A model generated the notes under the pieces. That model was not told where the DNA came from, did not search any database, and worked only from the letters and a program-made list of their open reading frames with translations. This document shows, one piece after another, positions 9,440-21,510 of a stretch of DNA of 64,000 bases (positions are counted from its first letter, which is position 1; every line of letters begins with the position of its first letter). Made by a program: the position numbers and the translations under genes. This stretch comes from Guadua angustifolia (lineage: Eukaryota > Streptophyta > Magnoliopsida > Poales > Poaceae). Location of the stretch: the NCBI GenBank assembly GCA_036346375.1, contig CM070508.1, positions 20,094,852-20,158,851 on the forward strand, in the 5' to 3' direction.

Positions 9440-12106
9440 ATGGCCAAACTCGGGAAAAGTTCCCTGACGACGGCAAGGATGAAAGAGCTCGAGCACAGGG
9501 CTATTGGACCCGTGGACATGGCGGTGCTTGGGGCCCAGGAGGCGGCGCAGACCATGGGATGATGAGCTCGTCAGCACGAAGCACTACATGCTCTTCGGCC
9601 TGCGGACGCCGGAGAGCGACTTTCTCGCCGCCGTTCTCACCGTATGCGAGATCGAGTTGATCAATCTGGTACCCAACTCCATTCTTGTGCTTTCCATCTT
9701 CTCTCACCTGTGCAAGGGGTTCCTTGGAATCCTTCCCACCCCCTCGCTCTTCTTCCCTTTCTTCTCCCTTTTCCGCGCTGGGAAGGACTCCGTGGTCGGA
9801 TGCCTCTACTTCCGGCTGCGGGCGGGAATCCCGTGGTCCTTCCCCAAATCGTCCCATGACTCCCTCGGCCAGTGGACGGCGGTGGTTCTATCTGAAAGCA
9901 GGCGAGGGTGGCCTTACTGAGTTCGGCAGTACCCTCGGCGGAAAAAGCGGACCCGGTCAGGCGACTGGAAGACGACCAAGAGGCCATCGCGGCCATCCAT
10001 ATCTGCGCCACACGAGGCCTTACCGGATAGGCCATCGCCAACGACTTCCTGAGAAGCCGGGTGTTCCCCTTGCGGAGGAGGGAGCACCCTTTTACGAGAT
10101 CCGAGGCCGCGACGACATGACCCACGAAGGGACGACCGGTAGGCTGCATTGCCTCAAAATTTGCTTCGGATTTGCTCCTTGGTTCCTCTTTAATGGGTCT
10201 TTTATTGTGTGAAAAGAGTCTAAATCGCCCCGAATGAATGAGATGTTGGGAAGGCAGCGCGACTTCACCCTCGATGAGCTTTGTCTTGAGAGCGTCTTTG
10301 CGCCATAAAGCCGAGTAGAGTCACCCTAGACCAAGCTTTCCGACCTTGCTTGCCTAGATCCCTCCTTGATCTTGGTGCTTCCAAAGGACAAGCTCGAGCT
10401 TGGAGGCGGCGAGGAAGATGTTGCCCTTGCAGGCGGGCAAGGGCAAGAAAGCGAACAAGAGGCCAGAGCCTGGATGGGGCGGGTGGAAAAAGCTGAAGAA
10501 GCGCCACGTTGAATGGGGCGGATGCGACGGTGGCGCCCTTGGTTGAGCCTGAGCTCTTCGCTCGTGCTCCTTCATCTTGACCTGAACCCTTCAGCGACAG
10601 CAGAGCGCCATGAGTAGCCGGAACCGGCGGGGCCCGGGATCGGGCGCAAGCCTAAGGACGAAACCGTGGGAGATTCCGTCCCCCCGGGGCATCGGGAAAC
10701 CCCTTGACCCCTGCGAAGTGGAGGCTCTTGACTCGGAGTACATCATTTGGGTTCTTCTTCTCTGGATTTCCTCTATCTTCGTAGCTTAGTAGTAAACTAT
10801 GTCTTGAGACCTTGGCGTCAGAGCTCAACATCTGCCCAATTGACAATGACTATTGTCTAGGGAGAGTTTAGTCAGGAAGAAGAAGGGCTGATTTTGTCTT
10901 TGGCGCTCCGCATGCCCTCGATTGAGCGCGCTCCACCAAGCCTCGCCCAATCTGGGCCGGTTGGGAGCCGACCAAGGCCTTGGCGACCGGACGAGGAGGA
11001 GCCTCAACCCATGACGGCGAGGACTACTCCACCGGCGAGGCGGGCGTTGGAGACAACGTCAACCGGCCCGAGGAGACCGAAGGGAATGGTGCCGGGGGCG
11101 TCTCGGTTGAGACCGCCCCGGCCGTGGCGGGGGACACTCCTCAAGCCCCCGACCCTCTAGCCGTGGGGGAGGTCAAGACTGCCGCTGGGGAGGAAACTCG
11201 AGATCCTCTAGCCGTGGGGAACAAGGACGAGGTTGCCACCGGGCCTGAGCACGGGGGCAGGTCGAGCCCCCTTGAAGGAGCTCGAGGCGCAGCCGCTCGT
11301 GACAGAGTGTCTGAGGACCACACCCTTGAAGACCCAGCGGCAACGGTGGGTGACTTCGCCGCTGGGACGTCTGGCAGCAGATCTACCGGGTACTCCCGAG
11401 CAACCTTCGAGGGCCACCTTGCCCAGGTTCTTTTTCTTCATACCTAGGCCAGACTTCCCCTTCGCTTTATTTCTTTTCTCCTAGCGAGGGCCGAGATGAC
11501 CCTTTGAGCTTTGTAGGCCACCAACTCGATCACCCAAGGGCTGCAGGGCCTTCATACACATGCCGACACCCTGAGGGTCCTTCTCGACGTGGTGGAGGCT
11601 CGGGAGGCCGCGCGCTCCAAGCTCGTGGAGGACCTGTGAGCCGAGCTAGAGGAAGCTGCGTAGAAGGCGGCAATGGATTCCAACGAGATCACCGACCTCC
11701 GCGAAGTGGCGAAGTCGCTCGAGGTTTCCCACAAGGCCGAGTTGAAGCGGGATATCGACTCGGAGCGGGACCACGCGTACAAGGCCATTGAAGAGGAGCG
11801 CTCGAGGTCGTCCAGGGCGCTCTAGGCCGAGCGAGCCAAAGTGAAGAAGCGAACAAGGCAGCTGCGGACGAGGCGGCCTTGGCGTGAGGCCTCCCAGAGC
11901 TCGAGGCCAAGATTCAAGAGCTCGAGGAAAAGCTAGGTCGGGCGAGCAAGGCGGCCAAGACTACCTTGGCCCAGCTTCAAGAAGAGCGTCGTCATGCCGA
12001 AGCCTCCACCGGCGCCCTCAGACTCGAGGCGAGGCTGTCGACCTTGAGGGCCAAAGTGGCCGAGCTCGGCGATGAGAAACTTCATGGCGAAATGGCGAAT
12101 CTGTAG
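9440..12106 (+). pseudogene. antisense gene of Gypsy element 2, Transposase_28-like (PF04195) plus coiled coil, broken
   Basis: The ATG at 9440 begins MAKLGKSSLTTARMKELEHR and reaches a stop after about 40 codons. In the next frame the recognisable domain continues (9574-9860: LAAVLTVCEIELINLVPNSI, LPTPSLFFPFFSLFRAGKD, CLYFRLRAG). This aligns by eye with the antisense ORF of element 1. The middle (9900-11500) is acidic, proline/glycine-rich and frame-shifted. The 3' third (11660-12106) encodes coiled-coil-like segments such as EITDLREVAKSLEVSHKAEL and STLRAKVAELGDEK, ending at TAG 12104-12106. Several stops make it non-functional. Function in the intact family is unknown. Confidence 0.7.
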
Positions 12107-12661
12107 ATAGGGTAGATTTCTGCAAGACTTGTGAAAAAGCGGTTCAATAGAATACTTGTAATTTTAGCTACGATAAATTAATGCCTCGGTTGCTTTGTCA
12201 TTTCTTGACCAAGGAATTTTTCGATCGTACACTTAGCCTTCTTGGTCGTAGTATACCTCGCCCGACCCAGATTGGAGCTCAAGGTAGAAACAACAGCAGA
12301 CCTTGGCGCAAGATAAGGACCAGCAAAGACCAAGACACGCAAGATCGAGAAGGAGCTCTGAGGAAGCATAACATGGTTGCCACGAGGAAAAAGTTAGGAT
12401 CGAGGTGAGGCTCGAGCTATAACAACGATTCTTGCGCGCTCGTTGGACGGTCGGGAGCTTAGCTCGTACCCTAAGCCAGGGGAGTATTGTTGCGAAGAGT
12501 TTAAACACACATAACTTCGACCCTTTGGGGTGAAGGGTAAGCCCGATACATAGGCCAAACAAGCGGCGCTCATCGTGGGTCGAGCATCGAGAGGCGAGTT
12601 CAAGCCAACACAAAACATAGAAAAAAAAGACGAGAGGCCAATCATGACAAATGAACGAGTT
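12107..12661. other. spacer between the antisense gene and pol of element 2
   Basis: This is the tail-to-tail gap between the + strand antisense gene and the - strand pol. I see no coding motif or repeat; it probably holds 3' ends of the two convergent transcripts. Confidence 0.4.
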
Positions 12662-15600
12662 TTATTGAAATTTGAGATAAAGGGTTACACATAGAATTTC
12701 TTGAAGGTGGTCGATATTCCACGAGCTAGAGAGCTCTCTGCCATCGGGCATCGCTAGCCGGTAAGCCCCCGTGCGATCTGTTGAAACAACTCTATAGGGG
12801 CCCTCCCACCGTGGGGATAACTTGTTGGTGCCTGAATCCGTCTCAGGGCTAAGTCCCCAACAAGGAGCTCCTAGGTCGTCTTGATCGAGGCGCATGTCTG
12901 CGAAGAGCTTGCGAACCTTCTTGTTGATAAATGCGATGCTGCGACATCTTACTTCTTCCGCTAGGGCAAGGTCGAGACCGCTTTTGCTCAAGTCGATCGA
13001 TCGACCAAAGTCGACCGGCTGGCGAGCCAGTGACCTCGGGAGGTAGGGCGGCCCGATTACCAAACCACGAGCCAAAAGGGTGTAGACCTGTTGCCATTTG
13101 GTCGTGGTACGAATAGACCATAAGGCGGTGGGAAGTTCGTCCACCCAGGTCTGACCGAATCATTTGAGCTCATCTGACACTCGTTTCTTGACACCTTGAA
13201 CGATTTGTCCGTTGGCGCGCTCCACTGCTCCATTACTCTGCGAGTGGGCCACCGAGGCATAGCATACCTTGGCGCCGATGTCTTCGCAGTACTCCTGGTG
13301 ACCACGAACAAGCGGAAGAATTTGACCGCCGCGCGAGCCGTGATGGTCGAGACGGGTTCGACTTCAATCCACTTGGTGAAGGTATCGATGGCCACGAACA
13401 AAAACCTCTTCCCCGTTAAACTGCGAAGGGGCCGAGAGATATCCGGCCCCAGTCGAGAAGGGCCCTTGGCGGAATAGTGCAGGCGCTAAGCGGTGATCGT
13501 CTTCAGAGCATGGCGGCAAGCTCGACAAGTGCGGACAATGTTGCGCGCGTCTGAAGTGAGTGGGCCAATAGAACCCCATGCGCGAGCTTTCCGACCATGG
13601 TCTGAAAGAAGAGTGTGCCCGCATAGACTGAATGAATGTCATGTAGCAGTACTTACCCTCCTCTGCGGTGACACACTTTGTCGGGATCTTGGGAAGGTTC
13701 CTCGATAAAGCTTGCCGTCCACGAGTTTATCTGAGCTCGCCGGCGCTTGATCTCGCTTCTTTCCGTGGCTCGGTCGGGAGCTCTCCGTCGCCCGAAGCAG
13801 TGGATCGGCTCGGCCCGGGAGTTCGCCGATGAAAGCGGCCAAGGGCCCTTGGTCGGAGATGGAGGAGAGCGCCGGGGTTTCGATATCACGTTGGGAGGAC
13901 TTCGTCGTCGGACGACCCGAGCTTGGAGAGAAATCTGCGTCGGAGTTGTCGCCAGAGCCCGTGTGTGATCTCGAGTTACGGAACCACTTCTCCATCTTGC
14001 GGGCCTCGGCGAGTACCAGCCATTGAGTCCTCCGAGCACTAGTACTCCTTGTTGTCTTGATTGACAACGAGTGAGAGTCGCCCGTACAATCAGCGGCGAC
14101 GCCCGAGGCCTTTGAGCTCGCGAGACCCACCAAGAGAGCCTCGTACTCTGCAACGTTGTTGGTCGCTGGAAACCCAAAATAAACCACATACCTTAGCCGG
14201 TCGCTGCGCAGAGTAAGGATGAGAATCCCAGCCCTTGAGCGCTTGAAGGATCTAGAGCCGTCGAAATACATGATCCAGGGCTTCTCCTCCTCGACCTCGA
14301 GTTCGGGAGCGGGAGGGGATGTTTACTCGACCACGAAGTCGGCGAGCACCTGTGACTTGATAGCCGTGCGCGCCACGACCCAGACGTCGAACGCCGCCAG
14401 CTCCATAGCCCACTTGGCAATGCGACCCTCAGCCTCCGGGTTCCTCAGTATATCCCCGAGCGGAAAACTGCTCGGGACGACCACTGAGTGCGCCTGGAAG
14501 TAGTGCCGGAGCTTGCGTGAAGCCATGAGAAGGGCATACAAGAGCTTCTGAACCTGCGGGTAGCGCTCCTTTGGGCGTCACGAGATCTCGGCGTAGTAGA
14601 TCGGATCTTGCCGTACATCCCTTCGGCCACCGGGGCGGCAGCAGCGATCTAGGCGGTGGTGCCGAAAAGCGATAGCTACTCGCCCCGCTACGGAGTGGTG
14701 AGCAAAGGTGGGCTTGAAAGATACGCCTTCAGGTCGTCGAACGACCGCTGCGCCTCGGGAGTCCACTCGAAGCTACCTTGCTTGCGCAAGGCCCTGAAGA
14801 ACGGTAACCCACGCTCGCCGAGCCTCGAAATGAACCGACTAAGAGTGGCCATACGGCCGGTGAGGCATTGTACCTGTTTCACCGAGGTCGGGGGCGCCAT
14901 CTTCTTGATTGCCTCGATCTTCTCTGGGTTTGGGCCGACCCCCGAGCCCCCGATCATGTAGCCGAGCACCTTCCCTGAAGCAGCACCGAACACGCACTTC
15001 TTCGGATTGAGCTTGATATTGTGCTTGTTCAGGTTGGCGAAGGTCTCCCCAAGGTCTTGAACGTGGGCGCCCTCGGAAGAGCTCTTGACGATGATGTCGT
15101 CCACGTAGACCTCGAGGTTGCGGCCGATCTGGGGATCGAACATTTTGGTCATCAGGCACTGGAAGGTCGCGCCGGCGTTGCGGAGACCGAACGACATGGT
15201 CGTGTAGTGATGGAGTCCCGAGCGGCGTGATGAGCGAGTCTTGCTCTCATCTTCAACCGCCCGACTTGATCTGGTGGTATCCCGAGTAAGCGTCCAGGAA
15301 GCTTAACATTCTGGCGTTCGCGGTGGAGTCGATGATCTGGTCGATGCGCGGGAGTGGGAAGTTGTCCTTCGGGCATGCTGAATTCAACCCTGTATGGTCC
15401 ACACACATTTTCCACTTTCCGCCCTTCTTCTGGACGATGACCGGGTTGGCCAACCACTCGGAGTAGTCGATCTCCGGGATGAACCCGGCCTTCAGGAGCT
15501 TATCAAGGTTCTCTCTGATGATGGAGACCTTCTCCGGTGAGAAACGCCGCAGCTTCTGGCGCACGGGCCATCAGTCGGGTCGCACCTGCAGCTTGTGCTC

Positions 15601-16440
15601 GACCACCTCCCTCGGGACACCTGGCATGTCCGCCGACTCCCAAGCAAATATATCTTTATTGGCGTGAAGGAAGGTGACGAGCTCGAGTTCCTATTTGGAA
15701 CCCAGCCCGACCGAGATGTGGACGCACCTGGTCGGGTCACCCTCATCGAGCGGCACAACCTTCGTAGCCCCACTTGGCTGGATTGCCGCCTTCTGGCGAG
15801 CATTCTTCATCGCCGCCTCCGGGCCTCACTGAGGTAGCATGCCGGCGAGGGCCAGGGCTTGAGTCTCCTGACCGTCTTGCCTTGAGGTCACCGCGCCGCG
15901 GTGATGATGCTGCTGGGCCGGGAGTTTCATGCATCGGTGGCCGTAGTGGTTAGCCACCATGAATTTGACCAGGCGGGATGCCCGGGATGGCGTTGTAGGG
16001 AGGTCACCTCGACCACCTCAAAGGTGATCGGCTCGGTCGCGGAAGTTATCCAGAAGCCCGAAGGTAGCAGGCGAGAACCACCCCCCGAGTGGTCGAGCTC
16101 GAGGCGATCGAAGAAAGGAATCGCGATGCTCTTGACCTTCGGCCAGAGGATTTGCATCGGTCAAGCGGCCAGCTAGCGGTGATTAAGGGCTGCCACCATC
16201 GACCATGACCCTCCGATCGTGGCGTTCGCGATGGTCGAGTCACGACCAAGGCTGTCTTGAGATCCCTCGACATACCTTGGGGGGCATCCTCCGATTGATG
16301 GTGATTGTCACCCTTGCCCACTTGTAGGGCTGGTCTGCGGACTTCCCAACGGCGGCCTGGTAAACCACGCGCGCGGCATCCTTGATCTCGCGCCGGAGAT
16401 TGGTATCTTGAAGAGAGCGCCAAAGATAGCGTCGATCCGT
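12662..16440 (-). pseudogene. pol: pol polyprotein remnant (protease traces, RT, RNase H, integrase) of Gypsy element 2
   Basis: RT begins near 15564 (FSPEKVSIIRENLDKLLKAG, then MCVDHTGLNSACPKDNFPLP, then FLDAYSGYHQIK). It continues at 15197-14688 with MSFGLRNAGATFQ, the catalytic YVDD box, and KLNPKKCVFG. The second RNase H is at 14271-14060 (MYFDGS, then FPATNNVAEYEALLVG). Integrase begins AIDTFTKWIEVEPV near 13395. It then jumps to EYCEDIGAKV and AHSQSNGAVERANG, so the stretch with the second catalytic Asp is missing. The C-terminal part (LSPRWEGPYRVV) ends near 12700. Protease traces are only suspected around 15900-16400. Multiple frameshifts break the frame. Confidence 0.85.
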
Positions 16441-16449
16441 GATCGCCTT

Positions 16450-18126
16450 CTTGAAAGTCGGTCGAGGTTGGCCTGGTCTTCTCCCGTGTTTAACCTTTCG
16501 GGCTCATCTCCCTCTTTCGGGAGAGTGGGCATCTCCCCACGCCCATCATAGAAGGCCTCGAGCTTGGCCTGCCAGGCCCTGCAGCCCCGTAGGTCGTGGC
16601 CCGGAGTCCTGTGAAACAGGCAGAATTTACCTTCATCAAACTGAGGCCGCCCCTCAGAGCCTTGTGGGAGGCCATCGGCCTGTCGCGACCCGGACCGACG
16701 GTCGTCTTGCCGGGGTCGGCGCTGAGCCTGTTGGGGTCATGGTCGGTTTTGCTGGGAACGAGGCCTCTCCTGGGCCGAGTCTTGCACTTCCATAACCTCG
16801 CGGCAACCGTCCGTCGAAACGGTTACTTGAAGTCGACCACCATCGCGCTTGCGGTCTCTCTTCCGCTTCTTGGCGGCCGTACCCTGGTCGACGTTCTTGG
16901 CACTAGAGGGACCAGCCTCGCCAGTATTGACGCCAAGCTTTTCTTGGTAGTAGTAGCGCTTCCAGCGGACCGCGTCGTCTGCGTCCGCGTAGTGCTCCGC
17001 CATGCGGAAGAGCTTGCCGACTGTGAGCCTCGCCGTGATCTCCAGGTCTTCGGTGAGGCGTCGGTCGCGCACACCAAACTTGAAGGCCTTGATCACGGCC
17101 TCGTCAGACACACTAGGGATCAGATTCCTAGTGCGGATGAACCGCCGCCGCAATCGCGGAGGGTTCATTCTTTCACTGGATCACTCGGTCGAGTCCTTCT
17201 CCTCTTAGGGCGCTCGTGGCGACTCTGGAAATTGGCGGGCGCTCTGGATATGGCGCCACGGCGAAAAGTACACGGTTTACGGTTGAAGAGCGGTCTGGCG
17301 GCAGACCGTCCAAGACGGTGGGGAGGTAGTTAGCCATCACATACTCGTTGCTTCCCGCGGCTAGGATGGTAGTGGTGTAGATCTAGAGGAATTCATTAGG
17401 GTTCTTCGTCCTGTCGAACCGCTCGATCAACGCGGGCTTGAAGCGAGCCGGCCACCGCACCCGCCGAAGGTCGTCAAAATCGCCCGCCTGACCGTCTCTG
17501 GGAGACAGTGCGCTGGGAAGGTTCTCGGCTTCTTTGGGCTGGATTCGATCGTTTTGGCTGTGACCTCGGCGGCCGCGGAGGTGGGACCGAGCGTCGCCGG
17601 GAGAATCTTCTGCGCTCATGGACCCGTAAGCGCCTCGGGGGACATCGGGAGAAAGGCCATTCTTTGGAGCAGAGTCATTGTATGCTAGTCGTCGCCGCAC
17701 CTCATCGGTCGCGCTTCGAGAACAATGGGCGGCGTCTGGGGACAGTCTCGAGACTACCGTATGAGAGGCCGTGAAGTCTTGGCGCTTCTTGAGGAGCTGC
17801 CATCGCTCCTCAAAGACCGGGTCCCAGCAGGAATGCCCTGGCGCTGCGACGGCGCAGCCTCGGTGGCCGCCTTGTCGAGCTTCGTCTCGAGCTCGGCCAA
17901 GAAACTCCGACAGCTGAAGCGCGGATCGATCATGACTTCGTCGCGATTGCGGGCCTTCGCTCGGCGAAATCTGGGCGTCTGAGGACATTCCAATCTTCTC
18001 AAGCTCCTCTCGCCAGAGGGCGGTTATGGCCTGATTGATGGCAACCTGGGCCATCCAGCGAGCATCTTCTGGGGTCTTCGGGCTGCGCTCTCCCTCCTCC
18101 ACGTTCTCATCATGGCTAGCGGCCAT
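16450..18126 (-). pseudogene. gag: gag remnant of Gypsy element 2
   Basis: The likely start is ATG 18126 (MAASHDENVEEGERSP), about 180 bp inside the 5' LTR. The open frame runs to 17383 with a long hydrophilic N-terminus. A capsid-like part (RWPARFKPALIERFDRTKNP) straddles the stop. After a frame change the region 17168-16740 continues with RNLIPSVSDEAVIKAFKFGV and ITARLTVGKLFRMAEHYADA, followed by a basic KKRKRDRKRDGG segment. The tail near 16600-16500 (GRGEMPTLPKEGDE) precedes protease. No clear CCHC zinc knuckle is visible. Stops and frame changes make it non-functional. Confidence 0.7.
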
Positions 18127-18285
18127 GAGAACGAAACGGCTTCGCAGTGGCGGGGAGGGGGAGAACAGGGACGTGGAACTTCCATGCTCGAAAGTCGCAT
18201 TGAGCAGAGCTAGTGGAGCAGCCCCTTTCTGAAGTCGCCATACCTTGAAAACCTGTGATGCCTTCCGGTTGAACAAAACTCTCGG

Positions 18286-18303
18286 GCCCCACGGTGGGCG
18301 CCA
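18286..18303 (-). other. primer-binding site of Gypsy element 2
   Basis: On the minus strand TGGCGCCCACCGTGGGGC starts two bases inside the 5' LTR. A TGG start close to the LTR is the normal form of a tRNA-complementary primer site. I do not assign the tRNA. Confidence 0.65.
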
Positions 18304-18305
18304 GC

Positions 18306-18977
18306 TGTCGACGATCGGGATCGCCTGACCGCAAAAGTGAAGAGGGGGTTTGTGTGAGTGTAGGACCCAAGAAGCGTTTCGCTCAACAATGGATCGAATG
18401 AAGGTCGGGCGTGGTGTCAACGAGCAAGAGACAGCGAGTTATACTGGTTCGAGCCCCCGTGAGGGTAATAACTCTACGTCCAGTCTCCTCCTGAGATGGA
18501 GGAACTTACTAGTGGCGATTACAAAGAGTGTTTACAACTCGAGCTTGAGCGCTGTGTGCGTGGGTGTCTATGAAACTATTGCCAGTGAGTTCCCCCTGTG
18601 CGTGCATACTGGCGGCCTTATATCCCTCGAATGCTACATAGCGGATGGGAGAGATTCAGGGAGTGGCCTTCGTGCGCGTGAAGGTGAAACATGCTTGCTC
18701 GAAAATGGCTCCATACGCCTTAGCGCCATTATTCAGGTCTTGGTAACTGCCGAGTAAATGCACGCCCCTCATCCTGAGGCGAAACCGCCCGACTAAGAGC
18801 TGACCTCACGACCTCGAGCTTGAGGGAGTGCGGAAACGGAGCCTTGGTCGAGGCAGGCTATAGGTCGTGCGGGACCGTGCGGACCAGGTCGCAATTGAGG
18901 GCCTTCGCTGGATTGCCCCGAGCCGGATGCCCTGTTGACCGTGTGCTGACTCGTCAGAGATTTATCAGTCCCCGACA
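18306..18977 (-). repeat. 5' LTR of Gypsy element 2 (672 bp)
   Basis: It pairs with 8359-9022, ends in CCGACA and is followed by the TCATA duplication. The minus-strand TATA-like GGATATAAGG is at 18617-18626. Confidence 0.92.
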
Positions 18978-18982
18978 TCATA

Positions 18983-19368
18983 TTTTTTTTTATTTTTGAT
19001 TTCTACCAGATGAAATTATAAATTTAGCCTCCTTCTTAATCACAAAAACATTAGAAAACAATGTGATAGGTGGTAGATCTCACCTTCCTACAGAGCTTGA
19101 GTACTACAGCAGTTACCTACCTATCTTAGGCACTACGGTACTCCGTTCTGTTGAGCACGAGTACCGTGATACCTTGTTCTGCCAAGGTTAGGTACTATGA
19201 TAGCTCATCTGTTGTGGTGGGTGCGGTGCTAACGACCTGCTACAATATAAGAGCACGATAGATGACATATGTCGTCTGCCGATGTTTTATCAGTTGAAAA
19301 GAGCACTAAATTTACAATTTTATTTAAAACAACAAGTGATAAAACAAACTGGGAAGAGGGGCTAGCAA
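18983..19368. other. spacer between Gypsy element 2 and the hAT copy A
   Basis: AT-rich sequence with no ORF, repeat or RNA gene that I can support. It ends in GCTAGCAA, the left target copy of the next element. Confidence 0.4.
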
Positions 19369-21176
19369 CAGGGATTCAAATTTTGTTTGCGGAAAATGCC
19401 GGGTATGGCCGAAATCTAAATTTTTGATATTTCGGATAAATTTCGATCAAAATTCAAAAACCAAAATTCAAATCTGGTCCATTTGCCACCGAAAAGATCC
19501 GAATTTTAGCAAAATTTACTGAAATTTTGGGCGAAATTTCGGTCGTTTTGCATTTGATGAAAAGTGGATCAAACGATCATAAAAATTTTTGAATTTTTTT
19601 GAGAGTCCTGACACATTGATGATATTTCCATAAAAATTTCAGATGATTATCAAATCTGACAAATTTTTAAAAATTCAAATTTTGCTACTGTTCTGATAAA
19701 ACGCTGACCGACAAGTTTGAACCGAATGAAAATTAGAACAAACGAGGTTATAAAATTTTGAATTTTTTTGTGGATGGTCCTGACACATCCATAATATTCT
19801 CATAAAATTTTCAAATGATGATCAAGCATCATGAAGTTTTAAAAATTTGAACAGTGCTGCTGTCCTGTTAAAAGGCTTACTGACAAACTTGAACGAAATA
19901 AAAAATTGTTCAAACATGTTACAAAATTTTAAAAATTTTGGTAGATGATCTTGATGTAGCATTAATAGTTATATAAAAGTTTTAGATGATGATCACACTT
20001 AAATAATTTTTAAAAATTATGACAGTGCTACATCCTGATAAAAGCCCGATGATAAATACATAGATTTGCTTTAGCAAACAAAAAAGGTTTAAAAATTTTA
20101 CAGAAGTGTGATAAGGAAATGCTTAATATCTCATAAAAATTTTGAATAATGAACACGCTCCAATGAATTTATAAAATTCTTACAAGGCATAATACTATTT
20201 ATGTTCTTTCTCTTTTTTATTTTTGAAATATAATATAACAAATGAAGTTTAGTGGTTACATAGATTTGATTGAGCAAGCAAAAAAAGTTAAAATATTTTG
20301 AAAATTTTTTATAATGGTACTGAGGAAATTATTAATCTCTCATAAAAATCTCATATCTTAATCACACTTGAGAAAATTTATAAAATTCTGACAAAATAAC
20401 TGTCCCAATTATGTTCATTCTGTTTTTGATTTTTTAAAGATAACAAATGAAGTTCAATTATTCTGATTTTTTTGTATGATCCTACACTGCTCAAGATAGT
20501 ATCATAAAATTTTCAGCTCATTATCAAACGTTTTCAATTTTATAAAAATCTAACAGTGTTTCTACCAAAATTTTAAAATATCTCAAAAATTCAGTTTTTC
20601 AACAAATTTTCATAGAAGATGACTTTTTTATAGGTTATTGGACTAAATCCGGTCAAATCCGGCTAAAATTCATGAAATTTCAGCGAAAAATGGAAATTAC
20701 TGTAGCAATTTATTTTTTTATTTGACCAATAATTTATATTTCGTAGAGATCTGAAATCCGAAATTTGGTAAAAATTGAAGGAAAAATATCCTGTGCAATC
20801 ACCCCTTCCGGTGAAACCACCGTGCAACTGAACTAAAAAAAATTTCAAAAAATTCTGAAAAAAATCATGGATGTACATCTCAACTTACCCCACCTACATA
20901 TAAAATTTCATGATCAAATTCATCTTATACTAGCAGCTACAAAAAAGACAAATTTCGCATGAACAGTGATTTTTACTGTTCATCACTATTCATTTTGCTG
21001 CTTGTTTTTTGTACCCGTTAGGATAGGATGAATTTGATCATGAAATTTTATATGTAGGTGGGGTGTTGAGATGTACATCCATGATTTTTTCAGAATTTTT
21101 GAAACTTTTTTAATTCAACAGACGCGATATTACGGAGGAGGGTTGCACCGGATATGTTGCCAAAATTGAAACCCTG
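19369..21176. mobile_element. non-autonomous hAT element, copy A of a CARGGWTCAAATTTT family
   Basis: The left end CAGGGATTCAAATTTTG and the right end (inverse CAGGGTTTCAATTTTGG) are inverted repeats. The flanks are 8-bp duplications GCTAGCAA (19361-19368) and GCTAGCAT (21177-21184), with one mismatch. The interior is very AT-rich and built of diverged repeats about 170 bp long around a CTGATAAAACGCTGACCGACA core (near 19690, 19855 and 20025). No protein is encoded. A 370-bp foldback MITE is inserted near its right end. Two further copies with duplications are at 49446-50938 and 54350-55733. Confidence 0.85.
20786..21155. mobile_element. foldback MITE, about 370 bp, nested in hAT copy A
   Basis: The ends are ATATCCTGTGCAA and the inverse of TTGCACCGGATAT. 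Long internal arms pair almost throughout: 20832-20925 against 21028-21118, including CATGGATGTACATCTCAAC and GTTGAGATGTACATCCATG. No clear target duplication is visible, so the superfamily is left open. Confidence 0.7.
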
Positions 21177-21184
21177 GCTAGCAT

Positions 21185-21510
21185 AGCAACAGACCAACAG
21201 ACCAAAGCTTCGCCGGTGCCTCGGAGTTCCAACCCAAACCACACGCGACGCGAAACAGACCAGACCACCAAACCAACCCAACCCAACCAGGCAGCGGAAG
21301 GCAGCCCGCAAGCCGCACCCGATCGACTGATCCCCTCGTCCTCTCCATTCTCTCGCTCGCTCTCGCTCTCGCTCTCGCCTCGTCTCCCCTCGTCGTCTCC
21401 TCCCCTCCCCACCCACGTCGACCAAACCCTAACTCGCCCTCCCCCCCAAATCCCTCCCCGCCTGTCGATCTCGCCGCTGCCAAAACCCTACATCCCTCTC
21501 GTCGGCGCCG
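21185..21510 (+). promoter_or_regulatory. promoter-proximal region and non-coding first exon of the UBA gene
   Basis: Directly after the hAT target duplication the sequence becomes C-rich and then a pyrimidine patch (CTCTCGCTCGCTCTCGC and similar, 21341-21440), typical of plant core promoters and leaders. A good splice donor, GCCG|GTAAGC, lies at 21511. No ATG is needed here because the coding start is in exon 2. No clear TATA box is seen. The transcription start is not determined. Confidence 0.55.

Larger units (their letters stand above)
8359..18977 (-). mobile_element. complete Ty3/Gypsy element 2 (Tat lineage), 10.6 kb
   Basis: Two LTRs (8359-9022 and 18306-18977) begin TGTCGACGATCGGG and end CCGACA. 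They are flanked by the perfect 5-bp target duplication TCATA (8354-8358 and 18978-18982). Gag, RT, second RNase H and integrase lie on the - strand, a primer-binding site sits next to the right LTR, and a purine-rich tract next to the left one. The right LTR is therefore 5'. The LTRs differ at dozens of positions by eye, so the insertion is not recent. All coding regions are broken. A + strand gene of the PF04195 type lies between pol and the 3' LTR, as in element 1. Confidence 0.93.

Noticed and set aside
16596..17333. 245-codon + strand ORF
   Set aside because: It is the mirror of gag of Gypsy element 2, and the minus strand gives the recognisable protein.
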